Shown here: positions 27,801-38,258 of the stretch, piece by piece | Numbering within the stretch: the stretch's first letter is position 1 | Layout of the letters: every line of letters starts with the position of its first letter | Source of the DNA: Desulfosporosinus sp. | Lineage (GTDB): Bacteria; Bacillota; Desulfitobacteriia; Desulfitobacteriales; Desulfitobacteriaceae | Assembly (NCBI GenBank): GCA_031292095.1 | Contig: JARLHU010000084.1 | Coordinates: 1 to 64,000, forward strand | DNA length: 64,000 nt | Direction of reading: 5' to 3' | Translations under genes and position numbers: made by a program | The notes under the pieces: generated by a model | The model's input: only the letters and a program-made list of their open reading frames with translations | Database searches by the model: none | Told to the model about the DNA's origin: nothing

Positions 27801-30044
27801 GTGAAGGTAAAGAAAAAATACGCTTTTTATAGATCTGACGAAAGCTTTCGGCTGTTATTTAACAATATGGCAGATGGCTTTGCTTATCATAAGATGGTGT
27901 ATGATTCCGATGGAAAACCAGTTGATTATGTATTTTTGGACATTAACTATGAATTTGAACAACAAACCGGATTGAAGAGGGAAAATCTTATCGGGAAACG
28001 TGTTCTAGAAGTGATGCCAAACACTGAACGTTATTGGATCGAAACCTATGGTAGAGTTGCCTTGACAGGCATCTCAGAGAAATATGAAAACTATTCGCGG
28101 GAACTTCAAAAATGGTATGCAGTCAATGCTTATTCCCCACGAGTAGGGCATTTTGCAGTCATCGTTAGGGACATTACCCAGAAGAAACAAACGGTAGAAG
28201 CAATTAGAAAACTAAATTTAGAGCTAGAAAGTAAAGTAATTACGCGCACACTGCAGCTCCAAGCTATAAATTCTGATTTAGAAACGGCCAACGCTGAATT
28301 AGAAGAATTTAATGCAAGGCTTGAGGAGGAGATCGCCGAGCGTCAAGAGGCTCAGGCAGAAATAATAAAATTAAATACCGAACTGGAAAGAAGGGTAGAG
28401 GAACGTACTTATCAACTTCAAGAAATTAATTCATCGCTTGAAGAAGAAATTGTAGAACGGCAGAAAGCAGAACAAATATTAAAAGAAAGTGAAAGTCAGT
28501 TTAGGAACGCCTTAGATAAGGCGCCGATTCCTATCATGCTTCGTGCTGAAGATGGGGAAATTATTAAAATAAGCCGTGTCTGGTCTGAAATAACCGGGTA
28601 CACCCATCAAGAAATTCCAACTATTTACGAATGGATAGAAAGGATCCATGGTACAGATAAGCGAAAAGTGCAAGTAGATATTAATAATACATTTAGCCAA
28701 GCTAGCTCGGACAATAATAATGAATACCAAATTAGGACAAAAAGTGGCGAGCTAAGGACTTGGCTAATAACCAGAGCCACGATAGGTAAAACATATGATG
28801 GCCGAAAAATTGCAATGAGTGCTGCGATGGATATAACGGAGCGTAAACAAGCCGAAGAAGAATTAAATATTGCCAAAGATCAAGCAGAGGCAGCTAACCT
28901 TGCAAAGAGTCAGTTCCTAGCTAATATGTCTCATGAAATCAGAACTCCGATGAATGGGGTTGTTGGGATGATACAACTTATGCAGATGACGCGGCTTACT
29001 AAGGAACAAAAAGAGTATATGCGTCTTTCTATGACTTCCTCAAATGCGCTGTTAGTTGTTATTAATGACATCCTTGATTATTCAAAAATTGAGGCGGGAA
29101 AGTTGGACATGGAGAAAACAGCTTTTAGCCTTGCAAACGTGATCAAGGATGTCATAAGTTTATTCCATCTTTCCGCTACCAGAAAGGGGTTGATTATGGG
29201 CTCTTTCACAGAGGAAAACGTTCCGGATTATCTGGAAGGTGATTCTTTTAGGCTGAGACAGGTCCTTTCTAATCTAATTGGGAATGCTATTAAATTTACG
29301 AAAGACGGCAGGATTGATATTGTCGTTCGGAGAATCGAGAACAACCAAAGCGTCAATGACGCAAAAGTAAAACTAGAATTTTTGGTAAAAGACACAGGTA
29401 TTGGCATATCTTCTGTTAATAACGATTTTCTTTTCAAAAGCTTTAGTCAAATGGACAGTTCGACAACTCGTAAATATGGGGGAACCGGACTGGGACTTGC
29501 TATATGCAAAGGATTAGTTGAAAATATGAAGGGTGAGATATGGGCAGAAAGCGAAGAAGGGGAAGGCAGCAACTTCTATTTCACTTGCGTCTTAGAAAAA
29601 TCTGAGGAAACTGATAACCTTAGTATAATGAAGGTTATCAATAAAGAAGATCGCACAAACTCAAACTCATTGAAGGTGTTGATTGTAGAGGATGATGCAA
29701 TAAGTCGAGTGGTTATGGAATATCTTGCACGACGAAAAGGCTGGCAAATTACTATGGCGGATAATGGAGAAGAAGCTATAAGGGTTTATCGAGAGAATAG
29801 TTTTGATGTAATTCTTATGGATGTTCAGATGCCTGTTTTAGATGGATACAAAGCCACTGAAGTCATAAGAAAGATAGAAAACCCGAAAAACATACACATC
29901 CCCATCATTGCCATGACCGCTTACGCATTAAAGGAAGTCAGAGAAAAATGCCTGGAATCGGGAATGGATGATTACCTGTCTAAACCAATTGATACTGATG
30001 AATTCTATGCAACGGTTGAGAAGTGGACAAAAAAGAAGAATTAA
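27801..30044 (+). CDS. Hybrid PAS histidine kinase / response regulator
   Basis: 747 residues from the GTG at 27801 (GGAGG seven bases upstream). Order: PAS (about 10-120), a long charged coiled coil (about 125-235, [16 protein letters not shown]), a second PAS, HisKA with the histidine in [13 protein letters not shown], ATPase with [17 protein letters not shown] and [12 protein letters not shown], and a receiver domain with the acceptor aspartate in [13 protein letters not shown] and the lysine in DYLSKPID. No transmembrane segment, so a cytoplasmic sensor. The C-terminal receiver without output suggests a phosphorelay to a separate protein. The same coiled-coil theme recurs in the GGDEF/HD-GYP protein at 58 kb. 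Confidence 0.93.
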   Translation: MKVKKKYAFYRSDESFRLLFNNMADGFAYHKMVYDSDGKPVDYVFLDINYEFEQQTGLKRENLIGKRVLEVMPNTERYWIETYGRVALTGISEKYENYSRELQKWYAVNAYSPRVGHFAVIVRDITQKKQTVEAIRKLNLELESKVITRTLQLQAINSDLETANAELEEFNARLEEEIAERQEAQAEIIKLNTELERRVEERTYQLQEINSSLEEEIVERQKAEQILKESESQFRNALDKAPIPIMLRAEDGEIIKISRVWSEITGYTHQEIPTIYEWIERIHGTDKRKVQVDINNTFSQASSDNNNEYQIRTKSGELRTWLITRATIGKTYDGRKIAMSAAMDITERKQAEEELNIAKDQAEAANLAKSQFLANMSHEIRTPMNGVVGMIQLMQMTRLTKEQKEYMRLSMTSSNALLVVINDILDYSKIEAGKLDMEKTAFSLANVIKDVISLFHLSATRKGLIMGSFTEENVPDYLEGDSFRLRQVLSNLIGNAIKFTKDGRIDIVVRRIENNQSVNDAKVKLEFLVKDTGIGISSVNNDFLFKSFSQMDSSTTRKYGGTGLGLAICKGLVENMKGEIWAESEEGEGSNFYFTCVLEKSEETDNLSIMKVINKEDRTNSNSLKVLIVEDDAISRVVMEYLARRKGWQITMADNGEEAIRVYRENSFDVILMDVQMPVLDGYKATEVIRKIENPKNIHIPIIAMTAYALKEVREKCLESGMDDYLSKPIDTDEFYATVEKWTKKKN

Positions 30045-30084
30045 TGGAATAGCTCGAGCTTATTGAACTGACACAAAAATACCT

Positions 30085-30306
30085 TTAGGATGGATGAGAA
30101 TCCCAAATCTCATCTCTAGCTTCTCGTACAGTATCAAAATAGCCTAAAGGCCGATCTAAAGACTTATCCATCCAGGCCAGATATCCGAGTTTGGTGGGTG
30201 TAACTAGCCACTCACAGCCGTCGTTTCTAAAGATAACGATACTTGCTGTTACCATCAAGGTGTAGGATTCAAAACCATTGTTGTGAGCAAATTTTTCTTG
30301 TTCCAT
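30085..30306 (-). CDS. Hypothetical protein, 73 aa
   Basis: Begins after GAGGAGG at a good distance. It is soluble and mixed in composition, with a central hydrophobic strand (TLMVTASIVIF) and an acidic end (YFDTVREARDEIWDS). No family recognised. It converges on the hybrid kinase gene. Confidence 0.6.
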   Translation of the reverse strand: MEQEKFAHNNGFESYTLMVTASIVIFRNDGCEWLVTPTKLGYLAWMDKSLDRPLGYFDTVREARDEIWDSHPS

Positions 30307-30530
30307 TAGGGCCTCCTCAGTTATTAAGATTGTTACTCAAAGTATTTTATCCAAAGCACCATTATGATATTTTTCTTTGGTTTTTTTGTTTCCTTCTTGG
30401 GGGCTTGTCTCCAATCTCCTGTTACAAGATATATTTCGACATAGCATGCAAAATTCCTGTAAGAAGACAGGACGTAGGATAAAGTAGTTAAGCTACCGCT
30501 CACTCCTGTTACCCGATATATATGAGATTA

Positions 30531-30556
30531 ACTTAAATTTGAATAAATTTAAGTTT
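30531..30556. promoter_or_regulatory. Perfect 11-bp palindrome upstream of the DUF3231 gene
   Basis: AACTTAAATTT / AAATTTAAGTT around a 4-base centre, ending 31 bp before the ATG. AT-rich and perfect, so either an operator or an mRNA hairpin near the ribosome site. Confidence 0.5.
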
Positions 30557-30587
30557 TATAGAAATAATGATTATAAGGAGTGATGAG

Positions 30588-31595
30588 ATGAGTTCTGAAA
30601 AAAACAAAGAATCTGGGGTAGGATTAACCTCAACTGAAATCTCCAATATTTGGGCTACATATATGAAAAGTAGTATGGAATTAAGATTTTTCGAATATTT
30701 TATTGAGACCATAGAGAATGGTGAAATTAGAAAAGTATTAGAAAGGATGTTAAATCAATCTCGGAAAAGTATTGAGGATATTAAGGACATATTTATCAAC
30801 GAGAATCTAGCTATTCCATTAGGTTTTACTGATGAGGACGTAAGGGTTAATGCACTTAAAATGTTCTCAGATACATTTATCTTATTTTTCTGTTACGATA
30901 TAATACTACTTTCTATTACTACCTTTTCTAGTGCATTATCTGATTGTACCAGAAAAGATGTTAGAAATTATTTTCAAATGAGTTTGGAATTTACTTTAAG
31001 TATGCAGAATGAAATGATTGACCTGATGTTATCTAAAGGGGTATATTTGAGACCTCCCCAAGTAGCTATAGATAATGTAGTAGATTTTGTTGATGAAATG
31101 AAATATTTCAGCGGATTTTTAGGCGGTTCAAGACCTGTTAATGTAGCTGAAATTGCTAATTTATCAAGAATTATACATAGAGCACAGTTTTCAAAAATGA
31201 TTTTTGTAGCATTTAGTAAAGCAGCCACATCAAGAGAGCTTGGACTCCATTTTAGCAAAGGCAGAGACGAGATTCAAAAAGTTTTAGATTCACTTCAGGA
31301 AGTTCTCGAAAAAGAAAATATTCCAATTTCGGCATCAGGTGATTACAAGATATTTGATATAGAAGTGCCTCCGTTTTCCGACAAATTGATGTTGTTTTTT
31401 GTTAATATATGTTTGGGAATGTTCTGTTTTACCCTGATATCTCAGGCGATGACATCCAGTTTTAGGTTAGATATAGTTTCTAAATTTACTAAAATCATGA
31501 ATGATATGAAGCATTATTACGGGGAGGGTTTGAAATTAACAATAAAAGAGGGATGGTTAGAAAGACCTCCTCAATCGATAAATAGAAAGATTTAA
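30588..31595 (+). CDS. DUF3231 family protein
   Basis: 335 residues built of two similar helical halves, each with a helix rich in Met/Phe and a GVYLRPPQ / GWLERPPQ type end, as in DUF3231 proteins of spore-formers. The ATG at 30588 is preferred (AAGGAGTG upstream). Related four-helix proteins include CotF-like coat proteins, so a sporulation role is possible. An 11-bp palindrome sits just before the gene and a terminator follows it. Confidence 0.8.
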   Translation: MSSEKNKESGVGLTSTEISNIWATYMKSSMELRFFEYFIETIENGEIRKVLERMLNQSRKSIEDIKDIFINENLAIPLGFTDEDVRVNALKMFSDTFILFFCYDIILLSITTFSSALSDCTRKDVRNYFQMSLEFTLSMQNEMIDLMLSKGVYLRPPQVAIDNVVDFVDEMKYFSGFLGGSRPVNVAEIANLSRIIHRAQFSKMIFVAFSKAATSRELGLHFSKGRDEIQKVLDSLQEVLEKENIPISASGDYKIFDIEVPPFSDKLMLFFVNICLGMFCFTLISQAMTSSFRLDIVSKFTKIMNDMKHYYGEGLKLTIKEGWLERPPQSINRKI

Positions 31596-32026
31596 TGCTT
31601 GAGTTTGAGGCCTATAATTATGACTCAAATATGCTCTCCCTTGTTAATTTTTAACGTTGGGAGGGCTATTTTAATTGTGCGCCGGTTGTTCAATCACAAC
31701 CGAAGGTCTTCTAAAACTCTTCCGCCTAATGAAAGTCAAGACTTGGTAAGCCAGTTGGTTCGTTTGTTGGTACACTAGGTGGCACACTAGAGTGCACCTA
31801 TAAAGCCCTGGGAGGTTCATAATCCTAGATCACGCATTCAAAGGGATTAACTATTCCCGTTTTCTAGAACAGCCTGAATTGTCGCTCTCTACCTATTTAG
31901 GATATACTATACCTAATTGCTTCGTGCCTTCTCATTATCTGGCGATATTAAGATGTATTGACTTGATTTCTGATAGGGCAAGTAGTTCCACAACTATTTG
32001 AAAATTAAAGGAGACTTGAATTCAAA
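31596..32026. other. Intergenic region with terminator and small inverted repeats
   Basis: Apart from the DUF3231 terminator, a CGGTTGT / ACAACCG hairpin (31682-31701), an imperfect inverted repeat around 31777-31801 (TAGGTG ... CACCTA) and a near-palindrome at 31898-31915 (TAGG-ATATACTAT-ACCTA) are seen. No gene is visible. Confidence 0.45.
31633..31672 (+). terminator. Terminator of the DUF3231 gene
   Basis: GCTCTCCC / GGGAGGGC stem (one G-T pair) with a long loop, followed by TATTTTAATT. Confidence 0.65.
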
Positions 32027-32398
32027 ATGAATTTTGATCAGATTTACTACGCCAGTGCCCAACACAAAGAACATTTCTTAGCTCTTGTGAATACAAAGAA
32101 ATCGAACGAGTCGGGCTATTATTCCGCATATTATATTCTTACTTCAAGTAAAGAAATTTGGTCATTAGCAAAAAAACATACCCAATCAGAGGCAATTGAT
32201 TTTGATAAAATTTTGGAACACGGTTTGATTAGTAGTTATAAATCACTTGTGTTGTTAGCACAACATCTGTTCATGGCGAGTAATAGCTTTGACTTAGATC
32301 GTGCTTTAGAAAGTTGGGATCAGCCCAGTTACAGTGTTGCATTACAGGCGATTAAACTACGTTGGACGCTATCACGCGAGAGCGCAGAGGATCTCTAA
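32027..32398 (+). CDS. Hypothetical protein, 123 aa
   Basis: AAGGAG precedes the ATG. Soluble and helical; opens with FDQIYYASAQHKEHFLALV, which resembles phage/plasmid-associated proteins of the DUF6075/DUF2538 kind that start with a similar His-Phe helix, but this is a weak resemblance. A terminator follows, so it is a single-gene unit. Function unknown. Confidence 0.65.
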   Translation: MNFDQIYYASAQHKEHFLALVNTKKSNESGYYSAYYILTSSKEIWSLAKKHTQSEAIDFDKILEHGLISSYKSLVLLAQHLFMASNSFDLDRALESWDQPSYSVALQAIKLRWTLSRESAEDL

Positions 32399-32440
32399 AA
32401 GTAATCTAACCTTCATTGATACTGGCATAATCTTCGAAAC

Positions 32441-32465
32441 AGCAGATTTAGTCTGCTATTTTTAT
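32441..32465 (+). terminator. Terminator of the 123-aa protein gene
   Basis: AGCAGA / TCTGCT stem with a five-base loop followed by ATTTTTATT. Confidence 0.65.
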
Positions 32466-32571
32466 TGATTCCAGTAAGTATCGGAAGGAATTCAAGGCAA
32501 CTTGTGGAATGTTAGATTACTGGCTTTGCCCAGATAGGTATATATTTGTTATATTCAAGGAGGATAAGGAA

Positions 32572-34149
32572 ATGAACGAAGTGACACAAACCGCTAATGC
32601 CAATCTGGTAAGGCCTCCGGTTGGATGTAATCTGCCGGTCAGTCAGTTAGTCGAAATTGCCTTGGCTCGTGGGGAGGGCGTTCTAGCTGCAACAGGTTCT
32701 CTCTCCTGTACGACCGGAAAATACACAGGTCGATCTCCTCAGGATCGTTTCATTGTGGATGAGCCTTCTGTTCATGACCGGATTGCCTGGGGCAAAATCA
32801 ACAGACCACTTGCTGAAAATAGCTTCGAAGGCCTTTATCAAAAGGTGATGGCTTATTTGGGTACAACACAGTATTTTATATTCGATGGCTTCGCCGGGGC
32901 AGATGAAAGATATCGATTGCCAGTACGGGTAATCAATGAGTTTGCCTGGCACAATATTTTTGTCCAACAACTGTTGATTTGCCCTACTGTCGATCAATTA
33001 GCAGACCATCAGCCAGAGTTTACTGTGATCTGTACGCCGGGCTTAAAAGCCGACCCCCTAACTGATGGCACTAATTCCGAGGCTTTTATTGTACTGTCCT
33101 TTGAAAAAAGAGTCGTATTGATCGGCGGTACAGAGTACGCAGGGGAGATAAAAAAGTCCATCTTTAGCGTGCTGAATTATTTAATGCCCGAGCGAGAAAT
33201 TCTTCCCATGCATTGTTCGGCAAATGTCGGTGTTGATAACGATGTGGCCCTGTTTTTTGGTCTTTCAGGGACAGGCAAGACTACCTTATCAGCAGATCTC
33301 GAGCGGCGTTTGATCGGAGATGATGAGCATGGCTGGTCGAGCACCGGCATATTCAACTTTGAGGGTGGCTGCTATGCTAAATGTATTAATTTATCGAAGC
33401 AACATGAGCCCCAAATTTGGGATGCCATTCGCTTTGGCACAGTGACTGAAAATGTAGTATTGGATACTCATACCCGGGCGGCGGACTATAGCAATGAGTC
33501 TCTGACCGAAAATACCCGCGCTGGTTATCCAATCGAGCATATCGAAAATGCTATGATTCCTGGACTAGCTGGCCATCCTCATGTGGTGATCTTTTTGACT
33601 GCGGATGCATTTGGGATATTACCTCCGATTGCCAAGCTAACCAAAGAGCAGGCGATGTACTATTTCCTCTCTGGTTATACCTCCAAGTTGGCTGGGACCG
33701 AAAGAGGAATTACAGAACCGGAAGCCACTTTTTCCTCTTGTTTTGGTGAACCGTTTTTGCCCTTGAATCCGGCCGTGTATGCCAATATGCTGGGGGAACG
33801 GATTGAAGCCCACCATGTCCAAGTTTATCTGGTTAATACTGGTTGGTCGGGTGGCCCATATGGGGTGGGAAAGCGGATGAAGCTTTCATTTACCCGTGCC
33901 ATGATTTCGGCTGCCTTAAATGGTACCTTGGAAAAAGTACTCTATCGACAGGATCCGGTGTTCGGGTTTCTCATTCCAGAAACAGTCCCAGGGGTGCCGG
34001 AGACCATATTACAACCACGGGGCACTTGGGAGGATCCGGCCGCATACGATAACGCTGCCCAAGCACTTGCTGCTCGTTTTCACCAGAATTTTATTAAATT
34101 TCCTGACATTTCGCCCGAGATTCGTAGCGCTGGACCGCAGCTTAGATGA
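32572..34149 (+). CDS. pckA: Phosphoenolpyruvate carboxykinase (ATP)
   Basis: Converts oxaloacetate and ATP to PEP, CO2 and ADP. 525 residues from the ATG at 32572, which follows CAAGGAGG; the frame extends 21 codons upstream without a ribosome site. The P-loop [13 protein letters not shown], the metal-binding IGDDEHGW, the substrate loop [13 protein letters not shown] and [16 protein letters not shown] are all present. It feeds gluconeogenesis together with the FBPase at the window start and the glycogen genes downstream. A strong bidirectional terminator follows. Confidence 0.96.
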   Translation: MNEVTQTANANLVRPPVGCNLPVSQLVEIALARGEGVLAATGSLSCTTGKYTGRSPQDRFIVDEPSVHDRIAWGKINRPLAENSFEGLYQKVMAYLGTTQYFIFDGFAGADERYRLPVRVINEFAWHNIFVQQLLICPTVDQLADHQPEFTVICTPGLKADPLTDGTNSEAFIVLSFEKRVVLIGGTEYAGEIKKSIFSVLNYLMPEREILPMHCSANVGVDNDVALFFGLSGTGKTTLSADLERRLIGDDEHGWSSTGIFNFEGGCYAKCINLSKQHEPQIWDAIRFGTVTENVVLDTHTRAADYSNESLTENTRAGYPIEHIENAMIPGLAGHPHVVIFLTADAFGILPPIAKLTKEQAMYYFLSGYTSKLAGTERGITEPEATFSSCFGEPFLPLNPAVYANMLGERIEAHHVQVYLVNTGWSGGPYGVGKRMKLSFTRAMISAALNGTLEKVLYRQDPVFGFLIPETVPGVPETILQPRGTWEDPAAYDNAAQALAARFHQNFIKFPDISPEIRSAGPQLR

Positions 34150-34157
34150 GCGAGATT

Positions 34158-34197
34158 AAAAAAGCCAGATCGTTTTTTGAACGATCTGGCTTTTTTA
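34158..34197. terminator. Strong bidirectional terminator of pckA
   Basis: AAAAAGCCAGATCG / CGATCTGGCTTTTTT stem with a short loop. The 318-bp dispersed repeat begins exactly where this terminator ends. Confidence 0.9.
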
Positions 34198-34514
34198 TAC
34201 TATCAGAAAGTATAAACTTGCGTTATATACTTTCTAAGCATTAAGGGCAACTGGCAGCCGCTGGCCATGACTCGAACAGGACGTTCGAGGTTAGAGCATC
34301 GCCATGACTCGAACAGGACGTTCGAGGTTAGAGCATCGCCATGACTCGAACAAGGATGTTCGAGATTAGACACCGCCATGGATGGCGAGGTGTCGTGATG
34401 GCCGAGTGTCCCTGTAGCCATGGATGGGCGAGAAGGGACCGCCTTCGCTAAAGCTGACAGAATGACTAATACGTGCGAAGACAGTGTTTTCGGGCGCCAG
34501 CCAAGTTTTCTTTA
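34197..34514 (+). repeat. Structured dispersed repeat, family 2, long copy (318 bp)
   Basis: Shares ends and most of its interior with 61274-61514. It begins ATACTATCAG, has an inverted repeat AGAAAGTATA / TATACTTTCT near the left end, a hairpin with GACACC / GGTGTC around GCCATGGATGGC, and the hairpin CGAAGACA / TGTTTTCG near the right end, finishing CCAAGTTTTCTTTA. It differs from the other copy mainly by two extra 37-bp units. No open reading frame of consequence. Non-coding, so an RNA or a small mobile element. Confidence 0.75.
34264..34374 (+). repeat. Three tandem 37-bp hairpin units inside the repeat
   Basis: Units start at 34264, 34301 and 34338. The first two are identical over 37 bp; the third has an inserted A and a few changes. 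Each carries CTCGAAC / GTTCGAG arms with a five-base loop. The copy at 61 kb has a single unit (61343-61379). Confidence 0.8.
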
Positions 34515-34738
34515 ACGTATTATTTTAATTTATGGGAGGAAATGGAATTTACGCGTGGAATATCTATGGTAACGGGTGATCCAAAAGAAAGCGCGTATGA
34601 TATTAATATTAGTGAATAGATATTTACAGCAAGTATAGTGGCTGTCGTGACCGTGAAGAAAAAATCTGTCATGAAAATGCTCTCCATTGGGTACAGGTAC
34701 AACATGGTAACAGATTTTAAGAGGAAAGGGAGATACGC

Positions 34739-35929
34739 ATGAGAAAGCAAGAATGTGTAGCAATGCTTTTGGCCGGTGGACAAGGAAGCAGATTGGGTGG
34801 TCTAACTCGGATTCGGGCCAAACCAGCAGTTTCATTCTGTGGCAAGTATCGAATTGTTGATTTTACCTTGAGTAACTGCTCAAATTCACACATTAACACG
34901 GTTGGTGTTCTTATCCAATATAAACCCTTTCTTCTTAATTCATATATCGGTTTGGGTTCAGCTTGGGACTTAGATAATCCATATGGTGGTGTTCATATTT
35001 TGCCCCCTTTTCAAAGTGAAACGGCAGGAAGTTGGTACAACGGCACAGCGAATGCCGTGTATCAAAATTACGAATTTATCGATTATTACGATCCTGAATA
35101 TGTGATTATCCTTTCTGGGGATCATGTCTATAAAATGGATTATACTCTGATGTTAAAGTTCCACAAGGAGAAAAATTCGGACATTACAATAGCAACGATT
35201 CAAGTTCCATGGGAAGAAGCGTCTCGGTTCGGTATCCTCAGCGTTGATGACGATGCACGAATCACAAAGTTTTCAGAAAAACCTTCTCAACCGGATAGTA
35301 ATCTTGCTTCCATGGGAGTTTATATTTTTAACTGGTCAACACTTAAACAGGCGTTAATCGCAGACTCAAAAGATTCTCTGTCTCAAAATGATTTTGGCCA
35401 AAATATTATCCCTCAGCAATTAAAAGAAGCAAAACGAGTCTATGCGTATAAATTCCAGGGTTATTGGCGAGATGTCGGTACGATTGAAAGTTATTATCAA
35501 GCAAATATGGAGTCCTTAGGAACGGGACACTTCCTTAATATTTTCGATCCCAAGTTTCGGATATTTTCGAATGAGGATATCTTACCTCCTCATTTTGTCG
35601 GTTCTAATGCCATGATTGAGAACAGTCTTGTTTGTAATGGTTGTATTGTTCATGGTAAGGTAAGCAACTCGATCCTGGCACCTGGAGTCTATGTTGGAAA
35701 AGGGGTGCAGATCAAGGATTCTATTTTATTGCCTTATGTCAAGGTTCATGAAGGAGCAATGGTTTACAAGACGATAGTCGGGGAACAAGCTGAAATTATG
35801 CGTCACTGTATTATCGGTGCTGAGGTGGAAAATGCTCCTGATCAAGATGGGATTACAGTGATTGAGGATAATCATTTAATTTCTGCAGGCTCCGTTATTG
35901 AAGCGGGTAAAAATGTCTACAAGATCTAG
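34739..35929 (+). CDS. glgC: Glucose-1-phosphate adenylyltransferase, catalytic subunit
   Basis: Makes ADP-glucose for glycogen synthesis. 396 residues. N-terminal nucleotidyltransferase domain with [21 protein letters not shown] signature residues, [20 protein letters not shown] and [10 protein letters not shown]; the C-terminal part is a left-handed beta-helix (repeated [14 protein letters not shown]). GAGGAAAGGGAG precedes the ATG. It is followed 24 bp later by glgD. No glgA, glgB or glgP is in the window. Confidence 0.95.
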   Translation: MRKQECVAMLLAGGQGSRLGGLTRIRAKPAVSFCGKYRIVDFTLSNCSNSHINTVGVLIQYKPFLLNSYIGLGSAWDLDNPYGGVHILPPFQSETAGSWYNGTANAVYQNYEFIDYYDPEYVIILSGDHVYKMDYTLMLKFHKEKNSDITIATIQVPWEEASRFGILSVDDDARITKFSEKPSQPDSNLASMGVYIFNWSTLKQALIADSKDSLSQNDFGQNIIPQQLKEAKRVYAYKFQGYWRDVGTIESYYQANMESLGTGHFLNIFDPKFRIFSNEDILPPHFVGSNAMIENSLVCNGCIVHGKVSNSILAPGVYVGKGVQIKDSILLPYVKVHEGAMVYKTIVGEQAEIMRHCIIGAEVENAPDQDGITVIEDNHLISAGSVIEAGKNVYKI

Positions 35930-35953
35930 AGGGTTTGAAAGGAGGGAGAAATA

Positions 35954-37075
35954 TTGTCTAATGCTACAGGAATTATTTTTGCTAATAGTGGCTATGACAG
36001 CCTACAAGGGCTTGCACAAGAAAGACCTATCGCAGCTGTCCCCTTTGGAGGAAGATATCGAATTCTCGACTTCGCATTATCTAGCATGGTCAATTCCGGG
36101 TTAAGGACGATCGGATTGGTTACACCTCGCTACAATAGGCCGCTTTTAGATCACTTGGGAGCTGGAAAGGATTGGTTTCTCGACCGGAAGGCTGGAGGAC
36201 TATTTATTTTGCCTGGAGTAGTACATGGATTGGCAGGAAACGATCATACCTTTTGTATAAAGGATTTACAGTATAATACTGAATATTTACAGAAAGATTT
36301 TGAAGAAAATGTTGTTATTAGTAGAGGTGATCAAATATTTAATATCAATTTTCAGAAGGCTTTAGAATCTCATAACGATAAGCAGGCAGACGTTACTTTG
36401 ATTTATAAAGAATGTGATATCTCAGTCGATCCGGTATATGAGAGGTTACTTGAGATGGATAATAATCGGAAAGTTTATAATATTACGGACCCGAAGGGCC
36501 GAGAGGTGAAAGAGCCCAGCTACCCTCATTTTGTGAATATGTTAATAATTCGTCGCGATCTTTTGTTAAACATTATCGGCAAGTATGGTTCAGTTGGGTG
36601 TATGGACTTAATGGATATTTTAACTGTGAATTTGGAAGTTCTCAAAATCTATGGAAGTCCAACGGATTCGTTGATGGGCTTGATTAGCACAGTTCAGGAT
36701 TATTTTCATAGAAGTATGGATCTGTTGGACTCGGAAGTACGAGACAAATTATGGTTGGGCGAAGATCAAATTCGTACAAAAATTGTTGATAATCCCCCCA
36801 CCCGATACACTTCTCAGGCCAAAGTCAGCAATTCATTGATTGCTAGTGGGTGCACCATAGCTGGAGAAGTGCTAAACTCAATTATTTTTCGAGGTGTGAT
36901 TGTTGAGCGAGGATGCCAAATTAAAAATAGCATCATCTTGCCCAATTGTCATATTCATGAGAATGCTCAAACGGAATTTGCAATTCTCGATAAATTTGTA
37001 AAGATTAATGGAGGAAATATCCTCAAAGGGAGTTTGAATAACCCCTTGGTTGTCATAAAAAGCACTGTGATTTAA
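35954..37075 (+). CDS. glgD: Glucose-1-phosphate adenylyltransferase, GlgD subunit
   Basis: 373 residues, paralogue of GlgC. The N-terminal glycine-rich loop is altered (IIFANSGYDSLQGLAQERPI instead of the GGxGxRL motif), as in the GlgD regulatory subunits of Firmicutes, while FGGRYRILDFALSSMVNSGL and the C-terminal beta-helix remain. GlgC and GlgD form a heterotetramer with higher activity. TTG start preceded by GGAGGGAG. Confidence 0.93.
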   Translation: MSNATGIIFANSGYDSLQGLAQERPIAAVPFGGRYRILDFALSSMVNSGLRTIGLVTPRYNRPLLDHLGAGKDWFLDRKAGGLFILPGVVHGLAGNDHTFCIKDLQYNTEYLQKDFEENVVISRGDQIFNINFQKALESHNDKQADVTLIYKECDISVDPVYERLLEMDNNRKVYNITDPKGREVKEPSYPHFVNMLIIRRDLLLNIIGKYGSVGCMDLMDILTVNLEVLKIYGSPTDSLMGLISTVQDYFHRSMDLLDSEVRDKLWLGEDQIRTKIVDNPPTRYTSQAKVSNSLIASGCTIAGEVLNSIIFRGVIVERGCQIKNSIILPNCHIHENAQTEFAILDKFVKINGGNILKGSLNNPLVVIKSTVI

Positions 37076-37208
37076 CATTGTTGTCCCCTATGATACATCA
37101 AATCAATATATTTGAAATGCAATTTTGATGGTGGCGGAGGATGTCCCTACAGCTGTAAGAAATCGAGAAGTCTGAATGATAAAGATAGTAGAATCATATT
37201 ATTAAGAA

Positions 37209-37238
37209 AAGAGAAGCAGCATTTATGCGGCTTCTCTT
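37209..37238 (+). terminator. Terminator after glgD
   Basis: AAGAGAAGC / GCTTCTCTT with an inner GCAT / ATGC pair, about 130 bp after the glgD stop; the T-run is weak. It could also serve the opposite strand. Confidence 0.5.
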
Positions 37239-37355
37239 GATGTTTGCAGTTAACAACGTACAAGTTATTCCTTCCTCCATAAGATGTCTTACTTTGAAGA
37301 TTTGACACAGATGTACTAATTCCGTTCTAAGAAAAAAGTAGAAATAAACTATTTT

Positions 37356-38258
37356 TTAGGAAGGGGTAAGGAATGTCAGTGTAAGCGGCTGTACCTGTAA
37401 ATTTATGCCTATAAAGCTAACGATTCCTGTCATAACGCCCGTTGATTCTATTATGGAATAATGTCCATCGACATAATGGAATTCGAGAAAGCAATTGTCA
37501 GATTTAATAAACCCTTTGCCTCTTAATATATTGCCGAAGTCTCCATTTTTACATTTTTCGAGGATGCTCTCCAATTGCTCCAATTTAAAAATTTTAGAGG
37601 TGCGGAGTCCCATCGACTTAAAGTCGTGACTCAGTGAGTGTTCAATGTTATTGACCATTAATACTGCTTTTTTGTCTACCAGATCCAAGAGTTCTCCGTT
37701 CGATAACTCCGTCCAATTCTTGGCTAATATCGTCGCGTTCTCATTTAACATGCGCAACTCTAATTCAATCTGGGCAATCTCTTCAGGCAAGAGAAGCTGA
37801 GTTTTACTAATAATTAAGGAAGATGCGCTGCAAATCTGACTCTTAAAGAAGCCAGAGTAACTTTGGATGTGGTTTGAAAAATTCTGAGCATCAACAACGG
37901 TCGTTACGGAGTTAATATAACACTCTGAGGAAATCTGAGGATCCTTAAATAGATCGAAGATTTCGCCTATTATAAATATACCAGACGGTTCAAAGATTAT
38001 TCTATCAATCTTTTGAGTAAGAATTTGTTTTAAGGTGAAAATGAATTCTCCCTTGAGTTTACAGCAGACACAGCCGTTAGATATTTCATAAATCTCAAAA
38101 CCCTCAATTGCTAGGATTTCTCGGTCGACATTGACATCACCAAATTCGTTTTCTATTAACACGATTTTTTCACTACTATCAAGTGAATTAAGGATTTTCC
38201 TAATTAAGGTTGTCTTGCCAGACCCTAAAAAGCCGGAAATTATATCGAATTTTACCAT
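37356..38258 (-). CDS. CobW/P47K family GTP-binding metallochaperone-like protein
   Basis: 300 residues. G3E GTPase with Walker A GFLGSGKTT at the N-terminus, the ENEFGDVNVD segment and the metal-binding GCVCCKLKG. C-terminal CobW domain is short and divergent. It is divergent from mtaC with 508 bp between. CobW-type proteins handle zinc or cobalt; beside a corrinoid methyltransferase whose MtaB subunit needs zinc, delivery of zinc or help in cobamide handling is plausible but is inference. Confidence 0.88.
   Translation of the reverse strand: MVKFDIISGFLGSGKTTLIRKILNSLDSSEKIVLIENEFGDVNVDREILAIEGFEIYEISNGCVCCKLKGEFIFTLKQILTQKIDRIIFEPSGIFIIGEIFDLFKDPQISSECYINSVTTVVDAQNFSNHIQSYSGFFKSQICSASSLIISKTQLLLPEEIAQIELELRMLNENATILAKNWTELSNGELLDLVDKKAVLMVNNIEHSLSHDFKSMGLRTSKIFKLEQLESILEKCKNGDFGNILRGKGFIKSDNCFLEFHYVDGHYSIIESTGVMTGIVSFIGINLQVQPLTLTFLTPS

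Noticed and set aside
31770-31790. Sigma-54-like TGGCAC ... GTGCA before the 123-aa gene
   Set aside because: GG and GC are separated by 11 rather than 10 bases and the site is far from the gene.
34203-34421. 72-codon minus-strand frame in the family 2 repeat
   Set aside because: It arises from the tandem 37-bp units; the other repeat copy does not keep it.
34198-34514. Family 2 repeat as a CRISPR array
   Set aside because: The three 37-bp units are directly adjacent without spacers and no cas genes are nearby.
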